A DNA stretch of 8,238 nucleotides from Actinomycetes bacterium (lineage in GTDB: Bacteria > Actinomycetota > Acidimicrobiia > Acidimicrobiales > RAAP-2): NCBI GenBank assembly GCA_021787255.1, contig JAJYMD010000466.1, positions 1-8,238 on the forward strand, in the 5' to 3' direction. Position numbers and translations under genes: made by a program. The notes below the pieces were generated by a model that was not told where the DNA came from, searched no databases, and saw only the letters and a list, made by a program, of their open reading frames with translations. Positions 1 to 8,100 of the stretch are shown piece after piece (the first letter of the stretch is position 1; each line of letters opens with the position of its first letter).

Positions 1-748
1 GATCCCCCGCCTTCCCGGGCGGCCCGAACGCTTCCTCGAGGTTCATCGGCTCGAAGAGCCCAGTCAGCGACCCGACGATGTTGCGCAGGTCGTCCAGCGT
101 GCGCTGCGCGTACGGGATAGCCGCCTCCATACTGACATGCTCGCCCGTCGCCTCCTGGTGGCCGACTTCATGATCACGGTACCCTGCTTCGAGCGCACGG
201 AGCTGGGTTTGGAGTACTCCGGCGAAGTACAGGTACTCCCAACCCGGAGGGCGCTCACTCAACACCTGCGCGACCTCGCGCTCGGTCCGCGGGGCGCGGT
301 CCCCAGGCCACGGAACAAGATCGCCCGGGACGCCGTCCAGCTTCGCGCGGAGAGCAGCGACGATGCCTTCGATTCCGACGCGCCTGGCGTCGAGATAGTG
401 CAACGTGGGGCGCAGGCCAACGATCTCGGTGTCGTCGAGCCGGATCGGCAGGATGTAGGCGCTTCGCTCCTCAAGCGCACGCGCCAATGCACTTCGCCGC
501 TCCTCACGCGTCCAGATCTTCGCTGCGTAGTGCCGTGACAGGAACAGAACCGCATATCGCGACCGCTTGCGAAACACCGTGTCAAAGAACTCGACGAGAT
601 CTTCCCCCCACATTTCGGCTTGGTAGTCGCCGTCGAGGAAGATCCTCATCCCGGCGGCCTTGAGAGCTTCGGCGACCTCCTCGACGTACTCACGGTCTTC
701 GCCCGCGAACGAGAGCGCTGCGTCAAACTCGTACGAGACTGCGTCCAT
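1..748 (-). CDS. TIR-domain protein, probable NAD+ hydrolase or signalling effector (3' partial)
   Basis: This frame opens at ATG 748-746 and stays open for 249 codons to the left edge, so the C-terminus is missing. Residues 6-137 read as a bacterial TIR domain (TIR_2 type). The first strand is FDAALSFAGEDREYVEEVAE (8-27). It is followed by AGMRIFLD (32-39), MWGEDL (46-51), RYAVLFLSRHYA (64-75), WTREERRSA (79-87) and YILPIRLDD (98-106). E83, four residues after W79, sits where the catalytic glutamate of NAD+-cleaving TIRs lies. Bacterial TIR proteins of this sort hydrolyse or cyclise NAD+ in antiphage defence; applying that here is inference. Residues about 155-249 form a separate mostly helical region (RPPGWEYLYFAGVL at 166-179, then a Gln/Leu-rich helix) that I do not recognise. 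No signal peptide or membrane segment is visible, so it is probably cytosolic. It follows the two-TM gene by 8 bases and probably shares its mRNA. The TIR assignment is firm; the reaction is untested. Confidence 0.9.
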   Translation of the reverse strand, partial: MDAVSYEFDAALSFAGEDREYVEEVAEALKAAGMRIFLDGDYQAEMWGEDLVEFFDTVFRKRSRYAVLFLSRHYAAKIWTREERRSALARALEERSAYILPIRLDDTEIVGLRPTLHYLDARRVGIEGIVAALRAKLDGVPGDLVPWPGDRAPRTEREVAQVLSERPPGWEYLYFAGVLQTQLRALEAGYRDHEVGHQEATGEHVSMEAAIPYAQRTLDDLRNIVGSLTGLFEPMNLEEAFGPPGKAGD

Positions 749-758
749 TCAGTTCCTC
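749..758 (-). promoter_or_regulatory. Shine-Dalgarno site of the TIR gene, overlapping the upstream stop
   Basis: Reading the minus strand, GAGGA (758-754) lies 5 bases before ATG 748-746 and overlaps the TGA stop (759-757) of the two-TM gene. This is a good ribosome-binding site and it fixes the TIR start. The 8 bases 749-756 are the only non-coding bases in the window, so there is no room for a separate promoter or terminator here. Confidence 0.75.
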
Positions 759-1725
759 AACCGTTCGTGTCAGGTCCGTCGTTGCCGCGGCGATACTCCG
801 TCACCGGTTTCAGCGGAATCAGTTGGCCCAGACGCGTCAACCGGAGCTCGACCTCGCGAACTCTGCGCTGTCTCCACACCGGCTTGCGCACCGGTGAGCT
901 GGTGAAGGAGAGGTCGTCGATCAGTCGGCGGATGGAACCAGCCGAAAGTGCAGGGCGTCGAGACCAGTAGGTCTCGAACTCATCGACGTCCTTCGTCCAT
1001 CCCTGAGCACGCCGGTCGGCCACGGATGAGACGAGGTCCTTGTGATAGCCGTCGTCGCTGTCCTGCAACGCAAGTTCCCGTAGCGCGTGGGCGATCTCCT
1101 CTCCTTCCTGACGGAGAAGATCTCGGCCTGCCTCCCAATCGAGGAGGTTTCGGCCTCGCTCTGCTACCGACATACTCGGTACAGCCACCCCAGGCTCGCG
1201 CTGAAGGCGGGCGAGTTCTGAATGGAGCGCGCCGATCATCGACACGGCATGTTCCAACTCAACGGCATTGAGCGCAACGACGGAGACGCGGCCAGGCGGA
1301 TCCGCACCCAGTAAAGTCGCTCCATCGTGTAGTCGCTTCACAGACCTGCGCGTATCCACGTACGCGTGGCCGGCGATCACAATGACCACGAGCGCAATCG
1401 CGCCCAATGGTCCGATGAGGCTGCGGATGACTTCCGCTGCAACACCGGTGGCGCTGACTGCGGAGATGAGAAGATCGGCAGCCTCGCCAAGACGGTCCTG
1501 CACCAGCACGGTGCCGACGGCGACGAGGGCGTACAGCCACCACCGCCGCTGCGACTCGGCCCGAAAGTGTGCCGCTGTTTGGAGCAGGCGTGGCCAAACG
1601 CCGTCACCGCGAGGTGCCAGAGCGACGACGCCACCGCGGTCCGCTTTGACCTTGGGGCTTTGCAGTTGATTGGGGCGGGGATTCGTCGGGGGTTCAGGTG
1701 CGCCTCCAGGCGCGACGTCGGTCAT
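757..1725 (-). CDS. Uncharacterised two-TM membrane protein paired with the TIR gene
   Basis: This 322-residue protein belongs to no family I recognise. The first 60 residues are Pro/Ala/Gly-rich and probably disordered. A first hydrophobic stretch starts at WWLYALVAVGTVLV (62-75). A second, weaker stretch lies at about 83-99. A strong one, IGPLGAIALVVIVIAGHAYV, lies at 104-123. The basic run DTRRSVKR (124-131) after it suggests that the C-terminal region stays in the cytoplasm. Residues 155-220 are strongly helical (VELEHAVSMIGALHSELARL at 155-174) and could form a coiled coil. The tail (about 240-322) is rich in Arg, Trp and acidic residues. I see no nuclease, protease or nucleotide-binding motif. 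The ATG overlaps the helicase stop and has no clear Shine-Dalgarno, so translation probably depends on coupling. Placement next to a TIR gene suggests a membrane effector or anchor, as in two-TM defence effectors (SLATT-like or Thoeris II-like); this is inference only. Confidence 0.85.
   Translation of the reverse strand: MTDVAPGGAPEPPTNPRPNQLQSPKVKADRGGVVALAPRGDGVWPRLLQTAAHFRAESQRRWWLYALVAVGTVLVQDRLGEAADLLISAVSATGVAAEVIRSLIGPLGAIALVVIVIAGHAYVDTRRSVKRLHDGATLLGADPPGRVSVVALNAVELEHAVSMIGALHSELARLQREPGVAVPSMSVAERGRNLLDWEAGRDLLRQEGEEIAHALRELALQDSDDGYHKDLVSSVADRRAQGWTKDVDEFETYWSRRPALSAGSIRRLIDDLSFTSSPVRKPVWRQRRVREVELRLTRLGQLIPLKPVTEYRRGNDGPDTNG
1722..1725 (-). promoter_or_regulatory. ATGA stop/start overlap coupling helicase and two-TM gene
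   Basis: On the minus strand the four bases read ATGA: ATG (1725-1723) starts the two-TM gene and TGA (1724-1722) ends the helicase gene. The bases just upstream (CCACCGCCCGACG) carry no recognisable Shine-Dalgarno. Termination-reinitiation is therefore the likely way the downstream gene is translated, giving it an output tied to the helicase. Confidence 0.8.
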
Positions 1726-4700
1726 CGTCGGGCGGTGGAGGGCTGGCCTTCCACCAGCAGCTCGTATGCGATCAACCGAAGCTCCCCGGCCTTCACCTCC
1801 ACCGGAGCGAGCAGCGTGCTCTCCTCCGGCGCCGGATCGCCGAAGAACAGCAGGCCGGAGGCCACCAGCACCTCGGCCGCGTCGCGGCGCTCGCCGAGCG
1901 TGCGCGCCGCGCGCAGCCGTCGGCGGGCATCGTCGAACCGGCTCCAGCCGCTGCGCCCGTCATAGTCCTCGACCCGCACCTGGAGGAGTCGGGCCAGGAG
2001 GTCGTCCGAGCGAGGGACCTCCACGCCGATGAGGCCGCCGCGGATCTCGGTTCGCATCCGGCGCGAGCGCTCCGACGCGCCGGCGAGGACCTGCGCGGTT
2101 GATCGCTCCCTCGTGAGCTGCTCGGCGACTCCCGTGGCGGCTCTCCGCAGCAGATCCCAGTCGATCACCGTGGGGCCCGGGGTGGGATGCGTGTCCGGCT
2201 GCCGTGGCTCACCCTCGCGGCAGGCGATGGCGCGGAAGATCTCGACTTCGTCGTCGAGCACCTGCCCCCACAGCGTCGAGGCGGCGAACGGGTAGAAGCG
2301 CCAGATGCTGTCGGACTCGTCGTGGCGGTCGGTCGGCGAGGCGAAGGCGATGAAGACACCCTCGCCGTGGGTCCAGTCGGCCGGCAGGCGCTTCACCGAC
2401 GAGACGCCCATCGGGATCCGCGAGAGCCGCTCGTGCCCGGCCCGCTGCAGGAACGCTTCGAGCGGCTGGCGCATGTAGTCCGTCGAACCCAGCGTCCAGG
2501 ATCGCTCGATCTCGTCGAGCACCGTCGCGTCGTCGCGTCGGTACAGGCGGCGCATCTGCTCGAGCGTCCGTCCCGGCCGATCCCCCGCGATCGTGGTGAC
2601 CTGCTCGTCCCCCAGCCCGAGGCCGTGGATGCGGCGGAAACGATCGTCGAGACGGGCGAGGAGGCCGATGTGGCGCTCGAGCGCCTCGGGCGGCAGGAAC
2701 GAGACGAGCCACACCAGGGGGTGCGGAGACCCGAGGCGATCGATCCGACCCGAGCGCTGGACCGCCACCTGCGGGTTGAAGTGCAGGTCGTAGTTGATGG
2801 CGCAGTCGGCGAGCTGGAGGTTGTGGCCCTCGGCGAGGACGTCGGTCGAGACGAGGATCTCGGGCTCGGGGACGCGTGCGGCGGTCACGGCGGCGGCGCG
2901 GCGATCTGGGTCGAACCAGGCGGTGATCGCCGTGCGGTCCCCTGCGGAGACCGAGCCGTCGATCCGCGCGACGCGGAACCCAGCCTCGGCAATCCGGCGC
3001 TCGAGGTACACCGCCGTGTCGCGGAACTGCGTGAAGACGAGCGTCTTGCGGCCGGCGAGCCCGGGCGAGCCCGGGCGGCCCTCCGGCGTACGGCGGAGCG
3101 CCGCGACGAGGGCCGCGACCTTGCCGTCCTCCGCGGCCACGGGCAGCGCCGCGGCCAGCGTGGCCAGGCGCTCACGGTCGCGCTCGATCGACGCGCGCAC
3201 GGTCGGCAGGTCGTAGGCGTCGGCGTCGGGCAGCAGCGGGGCCGCCTCGAGCACGCGCGACCAGATCTCGTCGAGGCGGGCGAGGCCCGGGTCCTCCTCT
3301 GCGTCGACGTCCTCGTGCGCCTCGTCGGCGAGCAGCTGGCGCACCCTCGCGTCGGCGCGCAGGTCGAGGAGGCGCGGCGGCTCGGACGCGAGCGCCTCGC
3401 CGTAGCGGCGCAGGACCGCGTCGAGTCGGCGCAGGCTGATGCGGATCGCCTCGATGGAGGACTGGAAGCGCACGAGCAGCCCGACCGCGGCCAGCGCGGC
3501 GAGCGTGCCCGGTCGGATCAGGAGGCCGGCGTCGTCGGGATCGAACGGCCGGCCGTCGGCATCGTGGAGCGGGACCGGGACGACGGCCTCGGGATCGACG
3601 CGCCGGAAGCGCTCGAGGTCGTAGGGGGCGAGCTCGAGCGTCCGCAGGGTGCGCGCAAAGAGCTCGAAGAGCCGGTCCGTCCCGCCATACGCGTGGTCGA
3701 CGTGGACCGGGCGCCGATCGGGCAGCGTGACGGCCTCGATCGCGACGCCGGCGGCGCGCGCCTCGTCCTGCGCCCGCAGGATATCGCTCCGGCTTCGCCG
3801 CACGATGGCCCGATCGAGCACGGGGAACGGATCGGCCTCGCCTGCGTCAACGCGCTTGAGGTGCCGCTCGAAGTCGGCCACGTCGGGGGCCCAGACGCTT
3901 CGCTGGTTCTTGGCCAGCACGCGGATCTCGTTGATGAGGTCCTCGATCCCCGTGTTCACGGGCGTCGCCGTGAGGAGGAGCACGCGGCGGTCGATGCGCC
4001 CGTCACCGGCGACGAGATCGACCGCCTTGCGGAACCACACGCCCCCGCCGCGCAGGCGATGCGCCTCGTCGATGACGATGAGGTCCGCGCCCCAGTAGGG
4101 CGAGGGGTCGAAGTCGGAGCGGAAGCTCTGGATCGTGAGGATCTCGCAGGCCCAGTCGAGGTTGTTCGCCTGGAGTGCGGCGCGCCACATCTCCTCGAGC
4201 GAGCGTGGGATGACGAGGAGCACCGGGCGGCCCTTGCCGCGTGGTCGCTTCACTGGCTCGTTGTAGAGGTAGTGGTGGATGACCCCGAGCGCCATGTACG
4301 TCTTGCCGAGGCCCACCGCGTCGGCGAGGAGGGCACCGCGAGTACGGCCGTCGAGCAGGCGGATGAGGCGGAAGACCGCGTCCTCCTGGAACCACTTGAG
4401 GTTGAACGTCGCCTGCTCAAGCGACGGCGGCCGGTCGATCCCGTAGCGGGCGGCGAGCGTCTTGATGAGGACGTCGTGGGGCGTGTACTCCTCGGACACG
4501 AGGGGCGTCGCGCGCAGGATCGCGAGGAGCTCGTCGGTGTAGTCGACGGCGTCGGGCTGTCCCCAGTACCGCTCGAACCAGTCGGCGACCTCTTCGACGA
4601 CGACGTTGTCCTGGCGCCAGCCGACCAGCTCGCGGTTCTGCATGAGCCCGACATACGTGATGTTCGCGCTGCCGATGCCGACCGAACCGTCGAGGACGTA

Positions 4701-5117
4701 CGCCTTGGCGTGCAGGAAGCCCTCGCCCTGCCAGAGCTTGACGACCGGCTCGCCCCGCTCGCGGTGGCGCTCGAGGAAACGGATGAGCGCCGCGACGTGC
4801 TCGGCCTCGCCGCGGGTGGTGAGCCGCGGCGGCTCTGTCTCCTGCTGCAGCGCCTGGCGCACGAGGTCCGCGATGCGTCGCTCCTCTCCGCCGACATCGA
4901 GGTTGGCGAGCTGGTAGTCCTTGCCGACAAGGAGCCGGAACTCGGCGAGGCGCTCGAGCGCGGGCCCGATGGCGCCCCACATCGAGGCGCCGAAGTAGCC
5001 CGAGGCGACCCACAGTCGGCGCGGGTTCTTCTCGATCTCGGCGGCGAGCCGCGCGCCGACCGTGGCGAGCTCGTTGTCGGTGTAGCTGAGGAGCAGCGGG
5101 CTCTTGGCGAGCGTCAT
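1722..5117 (-). CDS. PLD-nuclease/SNF2-type helicase fusion, defence-associated
   Basis: This complete 1131-residue protein is a probable DNA translocase carrying its own nuclease. Residues 30-185 form a PLD domain with one HKD motif: H136, K138 and D143, then GSAN 149-152 (bases 4712-4662). One motif per chain implies that two chains make the active site, as in other single-HKD nucleases. The helicase follows: Walker A ADAVGLGKT (265-273, K272), DEAH 350-353, motif III TATP (383-386), motif IV VFTQFRD (694-700), motif V STDVLAEGHN (757-766) and the arginine motif QRSGRIDRLG (787-796). The RecA lobes are separated by about 300 residues of helical, acidic insert (about 390-690). The C-terminal 300 residues have no recognised domain. 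I chose ATG 5117, which overlaps the methyltransferase stop as ATGA, over GTG 5129 upstream. It lies directly after the methyltransferase, so it probably senses or cuts unmethylated foreign DNA. It differs from DISARM DrmD as I know it by the N-terminal PLD. It could be the helicase of an Hma-type system. Confidence 0.93.
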   Translation of the reverse strand: MTLAKSPLLLSYTDNELATVGARLAAEIEKNPRRLWVASGYFGASMWGAIGPALERLAEFRLLVGKDYQLANLDVGGEERRIADLVRQALQQETEPPRLTTRGEAEHVAALIRFLERHRERGEPVVKLWQGEGFLHAKAYVLDGSVGIGSANITYVGLMQNRELVGWRQDNVVVEEVADWFERYWGQPDAVDYTDELLAILRATPLVSEEYTPHDVLIKTLAARYGIDRPPSLEQATFNLKWFQEDAVFRLIRLLDGRTRGALLADAVGLGKTYMALGVIHHYLYNEPVKRPRGKGRPVLLVIPRSLEEMWRAALQANNLDWACEILTIQSFRSDFDPSPYWGADLIVIDEAHRLRGGGVWFRKAVDLVAGDGRIDRRVLLLTATPVNTGIEDLINEIRVLAKNQRSVWAPDVADFERHLKRVDAGEADPFPVLDRAIVRRSRSDILRAQDEARAAGVAIEAVTLPDRRPVHVDHAYGGTDRLFELFARTLRTLELAPYDLERFRRVDPEAVVPVPLHDADGRPFDPDDAGLLIRPGTLAALAAVGLLVRFQSSIEAIRISLRRLDAVLRRYGEALASEPPRLLDLRADARVRQLLADEAHEDVDAEEDPGLARLDEIWSRVLEAAPLLPDADAYDLPTVRASIERDRERLATLAAALPVAAEDGKVAALVAALRRTPEGRPGSPGLAGRKTLVFTQFRDTAVYLERRIAEAGFRVARIDGSVSAGDRTAITAWFDPDRRAAAVTAARVPEPEILVSTDVLAEGHNLQLADCAINYDLHFNPQVAVQRSGRIDRLGSPHPLVWLVSFLPPEALERHIGLLARLDDRFRRIHGLGLGDEQVTTIAGDRPGRTLEQMRRLYRRDDATVLDEIERSWTLGSTDYMRQPLEAFLQRAGHERLSRIPMGVSSVKRLPADWTHGEGVFIAFASPTDRHDESDSIWRFYPFAASTLWGQVLDDEVEIFRAIACREGEPRQPDTHPTPGPTVIDWDLLRRAATGVAEQLTRERSTAQVLAGASERSRRMRTEIRGGLIGVEVPRSDDLLARLLQVRVEDYDGRSGWSRFDDARRRLRAARTLGERRDAAEVLVASGLLFFGDPAPEESTLLAPVEVKAGELRLIAYELLVEGQPSTARR
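3056..3075. repeat. 10-bp tandem duplication inside the helicase gene
   Basis: The unit CGAGCCCGGG occurs twice in direct succession on the plus strand, within codons for the Pro/Gly-rich turn PGSPGLAG (682-689) just before helicase motif IV. The reading frame is not disturbed. It is probably a chance slippage product in a linker and not a functional element. Confidence 0.5.
5114..5117 (-). promoter_or_regulatory. ATGA stop/start overlap coupling methyltransferase and helicase
   Basis: On the minus strand ATG (5117-5115) of the helicase overlaps TGA (5116-5114) of the methyltransferase. A purine-rich GGGTGG a few bases upstream is only a weak ribosome-binding site. The overlap implies that the two proteins are made in linked amounts. 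That makes sense if the methyltransferase must protect the host from the nuclease-helicase. Confidence 0.8.
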
Positions 5118-8100
5118 CGCACCACCCACAGGTCGGCGTCTGGCGCGATCCCGTAGAGCTCGCGTACGCAGCGGTCGACCTCGGCCTCGAGCGCCTCCAG
5201 GGACTCGCCGGGTTCACCACGGTCGCGGGCTGCCTTCGCGCCCACCGCACGCCGCCCGAGCGTATCGAGCTCACGGCTCTGATCGGCAGTGAGCACGGGA
5301 ACCGGGAGTCTACGGATGTGTCCGACTTCGATCTGCAGCCGAGAGCCGAGGAAGGTGCGAAGAGCGAAGTCCAGCAGAGGCGCATTCATGACGGCGAGGA
5401 GAGCCGCGGGCGGCAGCCAGACCACGGTGCTGCGCACCAGCGGCGTCTTGTGTCCGAAGATGGCGCCCTCGGCCACCTGACGTGCGCGCAGATAGCTCGC
5501 GATCGTGTTCCACGTAAGCCCACCCTGGCCCCAGAGGTGTTCGTTCCGAAAGTAGGGCTTGCGGTAGCTCTCCGTCTGGCGCGCCCGCCGACGCAGTAGG
5601 GCCACCGCCTCGGGCGACCAGTCGATCACGAGCGGGTTCTCACGACGCCACCGTGCGGCGCCACCGTCGTCGCCTGAGCTGTCGCCCTTCTCGAACGGCA
5701 CCCACGTCGGGCCGGCCGTGATGCCGTCCTCGATCTCCCCCGATGTGAGGCGTGTGGCGCGCACGGCTGCGAGCGGCGCGACCCGGATGAGCCCGCTGCG
5801 CGGCCAGCCCAGATCCTCAGGTCGATAGGCGTCCGCCACGGTCAACAGCGCGCGCTCAAGGTTCCCGCGCGTGAGCTCCCGCTCGAGCAGCGCTCGGGGG
5901 CCTGGCAGCCCGCGGACCAGCGCGGCGTACCGGCGTGCGTTCTCTCGGGCCTCGTCTGCTTCGGCCGTTCCGTCGATCGCCCCCAGGAACCGCCGGTCGT
6001 CTGCAGTAGCGAGGCCCTGGCCACCCTCCAGGACAAGGCCGAGCAGGATGAAGTCGACGCCGGGACGCAGCCGATCATAGAAGCCGGTGCCGGTCGCGGC
6101 CTCTTTCCACCGGTCGAGCGCCCGCGTGTCCGAGATGAGCTCCCAGTCGGCCTGGCGGCGCGCGCCGCCGCTGCCCGTCGAGTAGCGGCTGAAGTCGCGC
6201 CATGCCACGGTGCGCTCGAAGGCGCCGAGCAGCTGTCGGGCAGGCCGGCTCGGGCGGAACAGCGGTCGGTGCGGCAACCGCAGATAGTCGGCCCGCGGCA
6301 CCACCCACAGCTCGGATCGCCCGATGGGGTAGCAGTCGTCGGTCGGTTCAACGGCGACCGACGCACCCGCCAGGTCCCGCGTCGGCCGCCCGTGGTTCTC
6401 CACCCAGCGCACGCTCGGGCGGGTGGGCTGCTGCGCCGCGACCACGACGACCCCGCCGTTCACGGCTCGTCCCTCGAAGCAGCGCGACCGCGCCGTCACG
6501 AGCAGTTCGAGGTCGGCAGCGTCGTCGGGCAGGATGCGCCGGCGGAGCTCGTCGGCGTCCTCGCTCGTGAAGATCGAGTCGTTGAAGATCATCGACACGA
6601 CCCCGCCGCGGCGCACGAACTGCAGCGCGCGGAACGCGAAGTGGATCATGAGGTCGTAGGTGCGCCCGTAGTGCAGCCCGAGGTCGGCGATCCGGCGCGC
6701 GTCGAGGCGCTGGGCGACCTCCTTCCGGCCCACGTAGGGCGGGTTCATGATCACGACGTCCCAGCCGCCGGCGCGCGCCACCTCGGGCGCCTGAAAGGCC
6801 GGCACGAAGAGCGGGAAGACGCGGTCCCGCGAGCCGTACGCGCCGCGCAGCTCGGCGACGCCGGCAGTCGCCGCTGCGCCCAACCGGCGCGTGGCCTCCT
6901 GCGTGGAACGCTGCTGCAGCCGGGCGTTCTCGACGACCCGGGCGAAGATCCCCTCGACGACCGTGTCCTCCTCGGCCGCCAGCTCCTCGCGCAGGGCAGC
7001 CTTCTGTGCCGGCCGGGCCTGCTCGAAGTAGCGCTCCCGGAGCGACACGAGGGCGGTCGGGTCGGGGAGGTCGAGCCCGATCGTCAGCGCGCCAGCGCGG
7101 GTCTGCTGGACCTCGAACCCGCCCACGAAGTCGGTGAGGGAGTCGGCACAGACGATGCGGTATTCGAGGTTCGGCAGCGGGTGGACGTCGCCCGTCTCCT
7201 CCTCGACGAGCAGGGCCAGCCACATGCGCAGGCGGCACAGCTCGACCGCGCCCGGGTTGATGTCGACGCCGAACAGGCAGCGCTCGACCGCGTGGCTCTT
7301 CCAGTTCCAGAGCTCACCCGCCGTCGGCTCGCGGTGGGCGATGGCCTGGTATGCGAGGCGGCGCAGCCGGACCATCTCGGTGAGCATCCCGAGGGGGAAC
7401 GCCCCGGACCCGACCGCGGGGTCGAGGACCCGGCAGGCCACCACCGCGGCGTCGATCTGGCGTGCCATGGCCGCCGCGTCGATGGGGTCGAGGCGCTCGA
7501 GCGCCTCGTCGTCGGTGACGACGGTGCGTGCCTGTTCCTCGGTGAGGCCCGCGGCGCGCTGCAGGTGATGGACGAGCGCCTCGCGGCACATGAACTGCAC
7601 GACGGGACGCGGCGTATACACCGTGCCTTCGCGGCGGATCTCCTCGTCGGAGACGAGGTTCTCGAACACCTTGCCCAGCATCTCGGGATCGACCGCGACG
7701 TCGTGCTCGTCGGCGGCTTCCTCCGACACCGTGAACGTCCAGCCGTTCAGGAACCCGAGGAGCCCGCCGTCGGTCGAAAACACCTCATCGGGCAGATCGA
7801 GCGTCGTGACGTACGTGCGCTCGAACAGGCCGCCGTTCAAGAAGGGGATGCCGGGATGCTCGTTCCAGGGCGTCGCGCGCTCGGCGAGCGGCTTCGAGAG
7901 GGCCTCGTAGAAAAGGGGCTCGAGCACCTGCTGGTAGTAGCCGTGGCGCCCGGCGGCGGTGAACTCCCGGAACTGCCGGGAGAGCCAGTCAGCCCGGCGC
8001 TCGAGGAGCCCCTTCCGCTGCAGGAAGTAGCAGAAGAGGATCTGGGTCACGATGCGGAGCGCCACGCGATCCGGCCCGCCGCCCACGTCGACGCCCGCGC

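Noticed and set aside
259..585. Short minus- and plus-strand ORFs at the left end as hypothetical genes.
   Set aside because: They are out of frame with the TIR gene covering the same bases, and their translations are low-complexity Arg/Ser-rich.
877..896. Inverted repeat CACCGG / CCGGTG with an 8-base loop, as a terminator or operator.
   Set aside because: The stem is only 6 bp, it lies within the two-TM coding sequence and it has no T-run. It is expected by chance at this GC.
5118..5129. GTG at 5129 as the helicase start, adding four residues.
   Set aside because: ATG 5117 forms an exact ATGA overlap with the methyltransferase stop, the same coupling seen at the next junction, and is the more likely start.
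2187..5156. A 989-codon open frame on the plus strand.
   Set aside because: It is the antisense shadow of the helicase gene. Its translation is a featureless Val/Glu/Arg/Asp-rich string, while the minus frame carries all the helicase motifs and the HKD.
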